Source: Anomaloglossus baeobatrachus
Taxonomy: Eukaryota; Chordata; Amphibia; Anura; Aromobatidae
NCBI RefSeq assembly: GCF_048569485.1
Contig: NW_027445242.1
Coordinates: 1 to 64,000, forward strand
Direction of reading: 5' to 3'
DNA length: 64,000 nt
How positions within the stretch are numbered: position 1 is the first letter of the stretch; the number at the start of each line of letters is the position of its first letter. The notes under the pieces are model-generated. The model was not told the DNA's origin, ran no database searches, and was given only the letters and a program-made list of their open reading frames with translations. Of the stretch, positions 24,494 through 36,442 are shown piece after piece. Made by a program: the position numbers and the translations under genes.

Positions 24494-24499
24494 ACAGAT
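24494..24499. repeat. Target-site duplication, left copy
   Basis: ACAGAT, equal to U2 nt 43-38 on the complementary strand. It abuts the T run (A tail on the minus strand) of insertion 2. The preceding bases differ (A here, C at the right copy), so the duplication is 6 bp. Confidence 0.85.
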
Positions 24500-25353
24500 T
24501 TTTTGATTTAATGAAGCTTTCCAAAGCACCGCAAAAAATGCATGACCGAAGTCACACCAAAAACAGTGCAAAGGCTAGGATTCGTGTGGACCCTTCCGTG
24601 AGGAGAGGGTCCCCAAAAATCAACCCCGTCCCTCCGAGCCAGAAGGCCACAGCAAGGGTCAGGGATCTTCGGTGCTCCCCCAAGCCGAAGCCTGGTTGAG
24701 CCTTGTCGTTGCTCCCAGCGTCCACCCAGGCATCTTACCCAAGTGGAGTAGAGAGCTACTAGTTGTTGGTTTCGCAGCCGAAACTGCCCGGACCGTCAAC
24801 CGGTGTTAGTTTCTCAGCCCAAGGCTAACCGGACCTCCAACCGGGTGTTGGTTTCTCAGCCGAAGCTGACCCGGACCTCCAACCGGGTGTTGGTTTCTCA
24901 GCCGAAGCTGACCCGGACCTCCAACCGGGTGTTGGTTTCTCAGCCGAAGCTGACCCGGACCTCAAACCGGGTGTTGGTTTCTCAGCCGAAGCTGACCCGG
25001 ACCTCCAACCGGGTGTTGGTTTCTCAGCCCAAAGCTGAACGGACCTCCGACCATGATTATAAAAATTTCCCTTCCTAGCCAGAAGGCCGGGATAGAGCAA
25101 TATGCTCAGAAAGTATGAAAGGGCAAGGTACGGTGTGCTACAGAGCCCAAGGCTCGCCGGGGTCCCAAGCCAGCAAGCTCAGACTCACTCCAGGGTCGTC
25201 AGTCCTGGGGCACATTGCACCATAGCCCCCACACTTACTCAGTCTAATAGCCTCGATCCTGGTAGGGCCATGTTTTCCTCTAGATGAATATACTATACAT
25301 CCAGAGTACTAGCAAGCGCAACCTTCCAGTGTGCATTGCATCTGCCGAGCCTC
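24500..25353 (-). mobile_element. U2-targeted non-autonomous retroelement, insertion 2 (854 bp)
   Basis: Same family, orientation and target bond as insertion 1, but with an A5 tail at the U2 nt 38 side and a perfect 6-bp target duplication. The plus-strand junction, ...ACAGAT followed by T5, is what results when a nicked target 3' end primes on the A tail. Layout on the minus strand: a 5' region of about 300 bp, a motif resembling the U2 5' stem-loop (25075..25090), a seven-copy 42-bp minisatellite, a unique 3' region of about 260 bp, and the A tail. The last bases at the 5' end (25343..25353) are not shared with insertion 1. There is no long open frame and no RT or endonuclease motif. A plus-strand TATAAAAA occurs at about 25058, without other promoter evidence. 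Confidence 0.85.
24765..25055 (-). repeat. 42-bp minisatellite, seven copies, inside insertion 2
   Basis: Units start at 24765, 24805, 24847, 24889, 24931, 24973 and 25015. The first is 40 bp. Internal units are nearly identical; outer units are diverged, yet variant units such as TCAGC-CCAAA-GCTGA (plus strand, 25015 unit) still keep the stem arms. The two extra units relative to insertion 1 account for 84 bp of length difference. Confidence 0.92.
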
Positions 25354-25359
25354 ACAGAT
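25354..25359. repeat. Target-site duplication, right copy
   Basis: Second ACAGAT, continuing directly into the complement of U2 nt 37 at 25360. Confidence 0.85.
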
Positions 25360-26785
25360 ACTACACTTGATCTTAGCCAAAAGGCCGAGAAGCGATAACC
25401 AGAATTGGTTTGGGCCTCGAGTGGCACCCTGGCCTATGCCGGACACATCTTAGGGAGAGAGAGCGAGAGGGAGACAAACCCACGCCTACACAAGACATTT
25501 TGTCACCCAAGCCAACCCTTGAAAAGGCTGCTTTGCAGAGCCAAAACAAGAAGAATGGTGCGTTTTGCAGCCGCCGCCCACTGCAATGAATCTGAATAAC
25601 TCCTCCTTTAGGGCGCAAGCAACTCCCCTCCCCCTTGCAGTCTTTCCAATTCACGATACAAAAAGACGGACAGGACAGGTTGCCTGACTTTCCGTCACTG
25701 CCACCCTTTGCCATCCTTACCCGTAGAAAGCCCTTTCATCATCCCCAAACCCTAATCTTTTCCCTTTCCTTCCCAGCCCCCAAACCCTGCCCTCTGTACC
25801 TTTCTCACCACCCGCTTCCCTTCTCCTGTCATCCCCCTACCACCCGGGAAAAAAAGAGATTGCCCCCTCCTTCCACTAGCCCACCCTCCCACCCAAAGAA
25901 CAACTTCTTCTGCGCAGCTTGTTTTCTAGACAGCAGCGCTATTGTGATGTCATCGGGGGGCATTGTGACAAGCCGCCAGTGTTCCGTCTCTTCATGTTGT
26001 GCACAGTTCAAACGGAAAATACATCAACAGGCAGACTACAGAAAAGCTTACTATCAAAGGTTAGAGGGGGGCTTTCTCAGAGGGCTTTTTACAGTTTTTC
26101 TATTCCCAATTAGCCGTTTAAGTGTACTTATTGAAAGTAGTAATTCTTTCATAGGCCGCCCTTTCTTAGTATTTGACGTTCCTTATATTGCGGTATGAGG
26201 CTTCGCAGTAGGTTGCAAACATTCATCACCCATGACTGTCCCCAATTGAGCTCAGAAGCTCAATGTCTATCATGACCTCTCTTTTAGAATGTCCAAGAGC
26301 AAGCAAACTATTCCTCCAGGAGAGGGCGCCAACAGACTACTAAAGAGATCATCATTACTCAAAGAAAACCCCAAAAACCAATGCATGATAGGAATAAACA
26401 GGTAACTTTCTTTGGAGTGGAAGCGGAGAGATCGCACCAGATGCCAATTCTAGATGTTATCACACCTGTGGTCACTGCAGCAGCAGGTGAATCCACTTTG
26501 TCCAAAAGGGATCTATTCCATTCAATTGCAAATGATCTAGATAAGACAGAGAACTGCAGCACGGGGACATAGCCGAGTTGGTCAGGTTGAGTGGTGATGA
26601 GTTTGCTATTTGGATGAATAAAGAAAGTCAAAAGTGTGAAAGATAAAAAACAAAAGGAGGAAGTGTGAAAAGTGAATGGGCCAAATTGAGGTGCATATGA
26701 AGACGTATGCTTTCTTCCAATTCATTAAATCGGGCTAATATGAATCAGGTGAATTGAGTTCTGCTTTTGGAAACTGGGTTAAGAA

Positions 26786-26974
26786 GGGGTGCACCGTTCC
26801 TGGAGGTACTGCAATACCAGGTCAATGCGTGGAGTGGACAGAGCAAGCTCTTTTTCCATCTCCCTGTTCTAAAAATCCATTTAATATATGGTCCCCAGAT
26901 AGGGGACGTATCAGATATTAAACTGATAAGAACAGATACTACACTTGATCTTAGCCAAAAGGCCGAGAAGCGAT
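26786..26974 (-). ncRNA. U2: U2 snRNA, copy 17
   Basis: Complete. PSE 27022..27038, 3' box 26760..26774. The spacer to its left has G to A at 25930. Confidence 0.96.
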
Positions 26975-28363
26975 AACCAGAATTGGTTTGGGCCTCGAGT
27001 GGCACCCTGGCCTATGCCGGACACATCTTAGGGAGAGAGAGCGAGAGGGAGACAAACCCACGCCTACACAAGACATTTTGTCACCCAAGCCAACCCTTGA
27101 AAAGGCTGCTTTGCAGAGCCAAAACAAGAAGAATGGTGCGTTTTGCAGCCGCCGCCCACTGCAATGAATCTGAATAACTCCTCCTTTAGGGCGCAAGCAA
27201 CTCCCCTCCCCCTTGCAGTCTTTCCAATTCACGATACAAAAAGACGGACAGGACAGGTTGCCTGACTTTCCGTCACTGCCACCCTTTGCCATCCTTACCC
27301 GTAGAAAGCCCTTTCATCATCCCCAAACCCTAATCTTTTCCCTTTCCTTCCCAGCCCCCAAACCCTGCCCTCTGTACCTTTCTCACCACCCGCTTCCCTT
27401 CTCCTGTCATCCCCCTACCACCCGGGAAAAAAAGAGATTGCCCCCTCCTTCCACTAGCCCACCCTCCCACCCAAAGAACAACTTCTTCTGCGCAGCTTGT
27501 TTTCTAGGCAGCAGCGCTATTGTGATGTCATCGGGGGGCATTGTGACAAGCCGCCAGTGTTCCGTCTCTTCATGTTGTGCACAGTTCAAACGGAAAATAC
27601 ATCAACAGGCAGACTACAGAAAAGCTTACTATCAAAGGTTAGAGGGGGGCTTTCTCAGAGGGCTTTTTACAGTTTTTCTATTCCCAATTAGCCGTTTAAG
27701 TGTACTTATTGAAAGTAGTAATTCTTTCATAGGCCGCCCTTTCTTAGTATTTGACGTTCCTTATATTGCGGTATGAGGCTTCGCAGTAGGTTGCAAACAT
27801 TCATCACCCATGACTGTCCCCAATTGAGCTCAGAAGCTCAATGTCTATCATGACCTCTCTTTTAGAATGTCCAAGAGCAAGCAAACTATTCCTCCAGGAG
27901 AGGGCGCCAACAGACTACTAAAGAGATCATCATTACTCAAAGAAAACCCCAAAAACCAATGCATGATAGGAATAAACAGGTAACTTTCTTTGGAGTGGAA
28001 GCGGAGAGATCGCACCAGATGCCAATTCTAGATGTTATCACACCTGTGGTCACTGCAGCAGCAGGTGAATCCACTTTGTCCAAAAGGGATCTATTCCATT
28101 CAATTGCAAATGATCTAGATAAGACAGAGAACTGCAGCACGGGGACATAGCCGAGTTGGTCAGGTTGAGTGGTGATGAGTTTGCTATTTGGATGAATAAA
28201 GAAAGTCAAAAGTGTGAAAGATAAAAAACAAAAGGAGGAAGTGTGAAAAGTGAATGGGCCAAATTGAGGTGCATATGAAGACGTATGCTTTCTTCCAATT
28301 CATTAAATCGGGCTAATATGAATCAGGTGAATTGAGTTCTGCTTTTGGAAACTGGGTTAAGAA

Positions 28364-28552
28364 GGGGTGCACCGTTCCTGGAGGTACTGCAATACCAGGT
28401 CAATGCGTGGAGTGGACAGAGCAAGCTCTTTTTCCATCTCCCTGTTCTAAAAATCCATTTAATATATGGTCCCCAGATAGGGGACGTATCAGATATTAAA
28501 CTGATAAGAACAGATACTACACTTGATCTTAGCCAAAAGGCCGAGAAGCGAT
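28364..28552 (-). ncRNA. U2: U2 snRNA, copy 18
   Basis: Complete. PSE 28600..28616, 3' box 28338..28352. Confidence 0.96.
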
Positions 28553-29941
28553 AACCAGAATTGGTTTGGGCCTCGAGTGGCACCCTGGCCTATGCCGGAC
28601 ACATCTTAGGGAGAGAGAGCGAGAGGGAGACAAACCCACGCCTACACAAGACATTTTGTCACCCAAGCCAACCCTTGAAAAGGCTGCTTTGCAGAGCCAA
28701 AACAAGAAGAATGGTGCGTTTTGCAGCCGCCGCCCACTGCAATGAATCTGAATAACTCCTCCTTTAGGGCGCAAGCAACTCCCCTCCCCCTTGCAGTCTT
28801 TCCAATTCACGATACAAAAAGACGGACAGGACAGGTTGCCTGACTTTCCGTCACTGCCACCCTTTGCCATCCTTACCCGTAGAAAGCCCTTTCATCATCC
28901 CCAAACCCTAATCTTTTCCCTTTCCTTCCCAGCCCCCAAACCCTGCCCTCTGTACCTTTCTCACCACCCGCTTCCCTTCTCCTGTCATCCCCCTACCACC
29001 CGGGAAAAAAAGAGATTGCCCCCTCCTTCCACTAGCCCACCCTCCCACCCAAAGAACAACTTCTTCTGCGCAGCTTGTTTTCTAGGCAGCAGCGCTATTG
29101 TGATGTCATCGGGGGGCATTGTGACAAGCCGCCAGTGTTCCGTCTCTTCATGTTGTGCACAGTTCAAACGGAAAATACATCAACAGGCAGACTACAGAAA
29201 AGCTTACTATCAAAGGTTAGAGGGGGGCTTTCTCAGAGGGCTTTTTACAGTTTTTCTATTCCCAATTAGCCGTTTAAGTGTACTTATTGAAAGTAGTAAT
29301 TCTTTCATAGGCCGCCCTTTCTTAGTATTTGACGTTCCTTATATTGCGGTATGAGGCTTCGCAGTAGGTTGCAAACATTCATCACCCATGACTGTCCCCA
29401 ATTGAGCTCAGAAGCTCAATGTCTATCATGACCTCTCTTTTAGAATGTCCAAGAGCAAGCAAACTATTCCTCCAGGAGAGGGCGCCAACAGACTACTAAA
29501 GAGATCATCATTACTCAAAGAAAACCCCAAAAACCAATGCATGATAGGAATAAACAGGTAACTTTCTTTGGAGTGGAAGCGGAGAGATCGCACCAGATGC
29601 CAATTCTAGATGTTATCACACCTGTGGTCACTGCAGCAGCAGGTGAATCCACTTTGTCCAAAAGGGATCTATTCCATTCAATTGCAAATGATCTAGATAA
29701 GACAGAGAACTGCAGCACGGGGACATAGCCGAGTTGGTCAGGTTGAGTGGTGATGAGTTTGCTATTTGGATGAATAAAGAAAGTCAAAAGTGTGAAAGAT
29801 AAAAAACAAAAGGAGGAAGTGTGAAAAGTGAATGGGCCAAATTGAGGTGCATATGAAGACGTATGCTTTCTTCCAATTCATTAAATCGGGCTAATATGAA
29901 TCAGGTGAATTGAGTTCTGCTTTTGGAAACTGGGTTAAGAA

Positions 29942-30130
29942 GGGGTGCACCGTTCCTGGAGGTACTGCAATACCAGGTCAATGCGTGGAGTGGACAGAGC
30001 AAGCTCTTTTTCCATCTCCCTGTTCTAAAAATCCATTTAATATATGGTCCCCAGATAGGGGACGTATCAGATATTAAACTGATAAGAACAGATACTACAC
30101 TTGATCTTAGCCAAAAGGCCGAGAAGCGAT
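29942..30130 (-). ncRNA. U2: U2 snRNA, copy 19
   Basis: Complete. PSE 30178..30194, 3' box 29916..29930. Confidence 0.96.
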
Positions 30131-31519
30131 AACCAGAATTGGTTTGGGCCTCGAGTGGCACCCTGGCCTATGCCGGACACATCTTAGGGAGAGAGAGCGA
30201 GAGGGAGACAAACCCACGCCTACACAAGACATTTTGTCACCCAAGCCAACCCTTGAAAAGGCTGCTTTGCAGAGCCAAAACAAGAAGAATGGTGCGTTTT
30301 GCAGCCGCCGCCCACTGCAATGAATCTGAATAACTCCTCCTTTAGGGCGCAAGCAACTCCCCTCCCCCTTGCAGTCTTTCCAATTCACGATACAAAAAGA
30401 CGGACAGGACAGGTTGCCTGACTTTCCGTCACTGCCACCCTTTGCCATCCTTACCCGTAGAAAGCCCTTTCATCATCCCCAAACCCTAATCTTTTCCCTT
30501 TCCTTCCCAGCCCCCAAACCCTGCCCTCTGTACCTTTCTCACCACCCGCTTCCCTTCTCCTGTCATCCCCCTACCACCCGGGAAAAAAAGAGATTGCCCC
30601 CTCCTTCCACTAGCCCACCCTCCCACCCAAAGAACAACTTCTTCTGCGCAGCTTGTTTTCTAGGCAGCAGCGCTATTGTGATGTCATCGGGGGGCATTGT
30701 GACAAGCCGCCAGTGTTCCGTCTCTTCATGTTGTGCACAGTTCAAACGGAAAATACATCAACAGGCAGACTACAGAAAAGCTTACTATCAAAGGTTAGAG
30801 GGGGGCTTTCTCAGAGGGCTTTTTACAGTTTTTCTATTCCCAATTAGCCGTTTAAGTGTACTTATTGAAAGTAGTAATTCTTTCATAGGCCGCCCTTTCT
30901 TAGTATTTGACGTTCCTTATATTGCGGTATGAGGCTTCGCAGTAGGTTGCAAACATTCATCACCCATGACTGTCCCCAATTGAGCTCAGAAGCTCAATGT
31001 CTATCATGACCTCTCTTTTAGAATGTCCAAGAGCAAGCAAACTATTCCTCCAGGAGAGGGCGCCAACAGACTACTAAAGAGATCATCATTACTCAAAGAA
31101 AACCCCAAAAACCAATGCATGATAGGAATAAACAGGTAACTTTCTTTGGAGTGGAAGCGGAGAGATCGCACCAGATGCCAATTCTAGATGTTATCACACC
31201 TGTGGTCACTGCAGCAGCAGGTGAATCCACTTTGTCCAAAAGGGATCTATTCCATTCAATTGCAAATGATCTAGATAAGACAGAGAACTGCAGCACGGGG
31301 ACATAGCCGAGTTGGTCAGGTTGAGTGGTGATGAGTTTGCTATTTGGATGAATAAAGAAAGTCAAAAGTGTGAAAGATAAAAAACAAAAGGAGGAAGTGT
31401 GAAAAGTGAATGGGCCAAATTGAGGTGCATATGAAGACGTATGCTTTCTTCCAATTCATTAAATCGGGCTAATATGAATCAGGTGAATTGAATTCTGCTT
31501 TTGGAAACTGGGTTAAGAA

Positions 31520-31708
31520 GGGGTGCACCGTTCCTGGAGGTACTGCAATACCAGGTCAATGCGTGGAGTGGACAGAGCAAGCTCTTTTTCCATCTCCCTG
31601 TTCTAAAAATCCATTTAATATATGGTCCCCAGATAGGGGACGTATCAGATATTAAACTGATAAGAACAGATACTACACTTGATCTTAGCCAAAAGGCCGA
31701 GAAGCGAT
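31520..31708 (-). ncRNA. U2: U2 snRNA, copy 20
   Basis: Complete. PSE 31756..31772, 3' box 31494..31508. G to A at 31492, two bases beyond the 3' box, creates a GAATTC site private to this unit; the box itself is unchanged. Confidence 0.96.
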
Positions 31709-33097
31709 AACCAGAATTGGTTTGGGCCTCGAGTGGCACCCTGGCCTATGCCGGACACATCTTAGGGAGAGAGAGCGAGAGGGAGACAAACCCACGCCTA
31801 CACAAGACATTTTGTCACCCAAGCCAACCCTTGAAAAGGCTGCTTTGCAGAGCCAAAACAAGAAGAATGGTGCGTTTTGCAGCCGCCGCCCACTGCAATG
31901 AATCTGAATAACTCCTCCTTTAGGGCGCAAGCAACTCCCCTCCCCCTTGCAGTCTTTCCAATTCACGATACAAAAAGACGGACAGGACAGGTTGCCTGAC
32001 TTTCCGTCACTGCCACCCTTTGCCATCCTTACCCGTAGAAAGCCCTTTCATCATCCCCAAACCCTAATCTTTTCCCTTTCCTTCCCAGCCCCCAAACCCT
32101 GCCCTCTGTACCTTTCTCACCACCCGCTTCCCTTCTCCTGTCATCCCCCTACCACCCGGGAAAAAAAGAGATTGCCCCCTCCTTCCACTAGCCCACCCTC
32201 CCACCCAAAGAACAACTTCTTCTGCGCAGCTTGTTTTCTAGGCAGCAGCGCTATTGTGATGTCATCGGGGGGCATTGTGACAAGCCGCCAGTGTTCCGTC
32301 TCTTCATGTTGTGCACAGTTCAAACGGAAAATACATCAACAGGCAGACTACAGAAAAGCTTACTATCAAAGGTTAGAGGGGGGCTTTCTCAGAGGGCTTT
32401 TTACAGTTTTTCTATTCCCAATTAGCCGTTTAAGTGTACTTATTGAAAGTAGTAATTCTTTCATAGGCCGCCCTTTCTTAGTATTTGACGTTCCTTATAT
32501 TGCGGTATGAGGCTTCGCAGTAGGTTGCAAACATTCATCACCCATGACTGTCCCCAATTGAGCTCAGAAGCTCAATGTCTATCATGACCTCTCTTTTAGA
32601 ATGTCCAAGAGCAAGCAAACTATTCCTCCAGGAGAGGGCGCCAACAGACTACTAAAGAGATCATCATTACTCAAAGAAAACCCCAAAAACCAATGCATGA
32701 TAGGAATAAACAGGTAACTTTCTTTGGAGTGGAAGCGGAGAGATCGCACCAGATGCCAATTCTAGATGTTATCACACCTGTGGTCACTGCAGCAGCAGGT
32801 GAATCCACTTTGTCCAAAAGGGATCTATTCCATTCAATTGCAAATGATCTAGATAAGACAGAGAACTGCAGCACGGGGACATAGCCGAGTTGGTCAGGTT
32901 GAGTGGTGATGAGTTTGCTATTTGGATGAATAAAGAAAGTCAAAAGTGTGAAAGATAAAAAACAAAAGGAGGAAGTGTGAAAAGTGAATGGGCCAAATTG
33001 AGGTGCATATGAAGACGTATGCTTTCTTCCAATTCATTAAATCGGGCTAATATGAATCAGGTGAATTGAGTTCTGCTTTTGGAAACTGGGTTAAGAA

Positions 33098-33286
33098 GGG
33101 GTGCACCGTTCCTGGAGGTACTGCAATACCAGGTCAATGCGTGGAGTGGACAGAGCAAGCTCTTTTTCCATCTCCCTGTTCTAAAAATCCATTTAATATA
33201 TGGTCCCCAGATAGGGGACGTATCAGATATTAAACTGATAAGAACAGATACTACACTTGATCTTAGCCAAAAGGCCGAGAAGCGAT
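33098..33286 (-). ncRNA. U2: U2 snRNA, copy 21
   Basis: Complete. PSE 33334..33350, 3' box 33072..33086. Confidence 0.96.
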
Positions 33287-34675
33287 AACCAGAATTGGTT
33301 TGGGCCTCGAGTGGCACCCTGGCCTATGCCGGACACATCTTAGGGAGAGAGAGCGAGAGGGAGACAAACCCACGCCTACACAAGACATTTTGTCACCCAA
33401 GCCAACCCTTGAAAAGGCTGCTTTGCAGAGCCAAAACAAGAAGAATGGTGCGTTTTGCAGCCGCCGCCCACTGCAATGAATCTGAATAACTCCTCCTTTA
33501 GGGCGCAAGCAACTCCCCTCCCCCTTGCAGTCTTTCCAATTCACGATACAAAAAGACGGACAGGACAGGTTGCCTGACTTTCCGTCACTGCCACCCTTTG
33601 CCATCCTTACCCGTAGAAAGCCCTTTCATCATCCCCAAACCCTAATCTTTTCCCTTTCCTTCCCAGCCCCCAAACCCTGCCCTCTGTACCTTTCTCACCA
33701 CCCGCTTCCCTTCTCCTGTCATCCCCCTACCACCCGGGAAAAAAAGAGATTGCCCCCTCCTTCCACTAGCCCACCCTCCCACCCAAAGAACAACTTCTTC
33801 TGCGCAGCTTGTTTTCTAGGCAGCAGCGCTATTGTGATGTCATCGGGGGGCATTGTGACAAGCCGCCAGTGTTCCGTCTCTTCATGTTGTGCACAGTTCA
33901 AACGGAAAATACATCAACAGGCAGACTACAGAAAAGCTTACTATCAAAGGTTAGAGGGGGGCTTTCTCAGAGGGCTTTTTACAGTTTTTCTATTCCCAAT
34001 TAGCCGTTTAAGTGTACTTATTGAAAGTAGTAATTCTTTCATAGGCCGCCCTTTCTTAGTATTTGACGTTCCTTATATTGCGGTATGAGGCTTCGCAGTA
34101 GGTTGCAAACATTCATCACCCATGACTGTCCCCAATTGAGCTCAGAAGCTCAATGTCTATCATGACCTCTCTTTTAGAATGTCCAAGAGCAAGCAAACTA
34201 TTCCTCCAGGAGAGGGCGCCAACAGACTACTAAAGAGATCATCATTACTCAAAGAAAACCCCAAAAACCAATGCATGATAGGAATAAACAGGTAACTTTC
34301 TTTGGAGTGGAAGCGGAGAGATCGCACCAGATGCCAATTCTAGATGTTATCACACCTGTGGTCACTGCAGCAGCAGGTGAATCCACTTTGTCCAAAAGGG
34401 ATCTATTCCATTCAATTGCAAATGATCTAGATAAGACAGAGAACTGCAGCACGGGGACATAGCCGAGTTGGTCAGGTTGAGTGGTGATGAGTTTGCTATT
34501 TGGATGAATAAAGAAAGTCAAAAGTGTGAAAGATAAAAAACAAAAGGAGGAAGTGTGAAAAGTGAATGGGCCAAATTGAGGTGCATATGAAGACGTATGC
34601 TTTCTTCCAATTCATTAAATCGGGCTAATATGAATCAGGTGAATTGAGTTCTGCTTTTGGAAACTGGGTTAAGAA

Positions 34676-34864
34676 GGGGTGCACCGTTCCTGGAGGTACT
34701 GCAATACCAGGTCAATGCGTGGAGTGGACAGAGCAAGCTCTTTTTCCATCTCCCTGTTCTAAAAATCCATTTAATATATGGTCCCCAGATAGGGGACGTA
34801 TCAGATATTAAACTGATAAGAACAGATACTACACTTGATCTTAGCCAAAAGGCCGAGAAGCGAT
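34676..34864 (-). ncRNA. U2: U2 snRNA, copy 22
   Basis: Complete. PSE 34912..34928, 3' box 34650..34664. Confidence 0.96.
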
Positions 34865-36253
34865 AACCAGAATTGGTTTGGGCCTCGAGTGGCACCCTGG
34901 CCTATGCCGGACACATCTTAGGGAGAGAGAGCGAGAGGGAGACAAACCCACGCCTACACAAGACATTTTGTCACCCAAGCCAACCCTTGAAAAGGCTGCT
35001 TTGCAGAGCCAAAACAAGAAGAATGGTGCGTTTTGCAGCCGCCGCCCACTGCAATGAATCTGAATAACTCCTCCTTTAGGGCGCAAGCAACTCCCCTCCC
35101 CCTTGCAGTCTTTCCAATTCACGATACAAAAAGACGGACAGGACAGGTTGCCTGACTTTCCGTCACTGCCACCCTTTGCCATCCTTACCCGTAGAAAGCC
35201 CTTTCATCATCCCCAAACCCTAATCTTTTCCCTTTCCTTCCCAGCCCCCAAACCCTGCCCTCTGTACCTTTCTCACCACCCGCTTCCCTTCTCCTGTCAT
35301 CCCCCTACCACCCGGGAAAAAAAGAGATTGCCCCCTCCTTCCACTAGCCCACCCTCCCACCCAAAGAACAACTTCTTCTGCGCAGCTTGTTTTCTAGGCA
35401 GCAGCGCTATTGTGATGTCATCGGGGGGCATTGTGACAAGCCGCCAGTGTTCCGTCTCTTCATGTTGTGCACAGTTCAAACGGAAAATACATCAACAGGC
35501 AGACTACAGAAAAGCTTACTATCAAAGGTTAGAGGGGGGCTTTCTCAGAGGGCTTTTTACAGTTTTTCTATTCCCAATTAGCCGTTTAAGTGTACTTATT
35601 GAAAGTAGTAATTCTTTCATAGGCCGCCCTTTCTTAGTATTTGACGTTCCTTATATTGCGGTATGAGGCTTCGCAGTAGGTTGCAAACATTCATCACCCA
35701 TGACTGTCCCCAATTGAGCTCAGAAGCTCAATGTCTATCATGACCTCTCTTTTAGAATGTCCAAGAGCAAGCAAACTATTCCTCCAGGAGAGGGCGCCAA
35801 CAGACTACTAAAGAGATCATCATTACTCAAAGAAAACCCCAAAAACCAATGCATGATAGGAATAAACAGGTAACTTTCTTTGGAGTGGAAGCGGAGAGAT
35901 CGCACCAGATGCCAATTCTAGATGTTATCACACCTGTGGTCACTGCAGCAGCAGGTGAATCCACTTTGTCCAAAAGGGATCTATTCCATTCAATTGCAAA
36001 TGATCTAGATAAGACAGAGAACTGCAGCACGGGGACATAGCCGAGTTGGTCAGGTTGAGTGGTGATGAGTTTGCTATTTGGATGAATAAAGAAAGTCAAA
36101 AGTGTGAAAGATAAAAAACAAAAGGAGGAAGTGTGAAAAGTGAATGGGCCAAATTGAGGTGCATATGAAGACGTATGCTTTCTTCCAATTCATTAAATCG
36201 GGCTAATATGAATCAGGTGAATTGAGTTCTGCTTTTGGAAACTGGGTTAAGAA

Positions 36254-36442
36254 GGGGTGCACCGTTCCTGGAGGTACTGCAATACCAGGTCAATGCGTGG
36301 AGTGGACAGAGCAAGCTCTTTTTCCATCTCCCTGTTCTAAAAATCCATTTAATATATGGTCCCCAGATAGGGGACGTATCAGATATTAAACTGATAAGAA
36401 CAGATACTACACTTGATCTTAGCCAAAAGGCCGAGAAGCGAT
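36254..36442 (-). ncRNA. U2: U2 snRNA, copy 23
   Basis: Complete. PSE 36490..36506, 3' box 36228..36242. Confidence 0.96.

Larger units (their letters stand above)
24348..25396 (-). pseudogene. U2: U2 snRNA, copy 16, split by an 860-bp insertion
   Basis: RNA nt 1-37 are at 25360..25396 and nt 38-189 at 24348..24499. The break is at the same bond as in copy 12. Six target bases (nt 38-43) are present twice, at 24494..24499 and 25354..25359. PSE 25444..25460 and 3' box 24322..24336 are unchanged. Confidence 0.95.

Noticed and set aside
24803-25078. 91-codon frames on both strands with a 14-residue repeat
   Set aside because: A 42-bp repeat is divisible by three, so any frame free of stops stays open; the nucleotide-level hairpins explain the pattern better.
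24500-25353. Reading the inserts as an LTR element or DNA transposon
   Set aside because: There are no terminal repeats, direct or inverted, and the junctions show an A tail and a target duplication typical of non-LTR retrotransposition.
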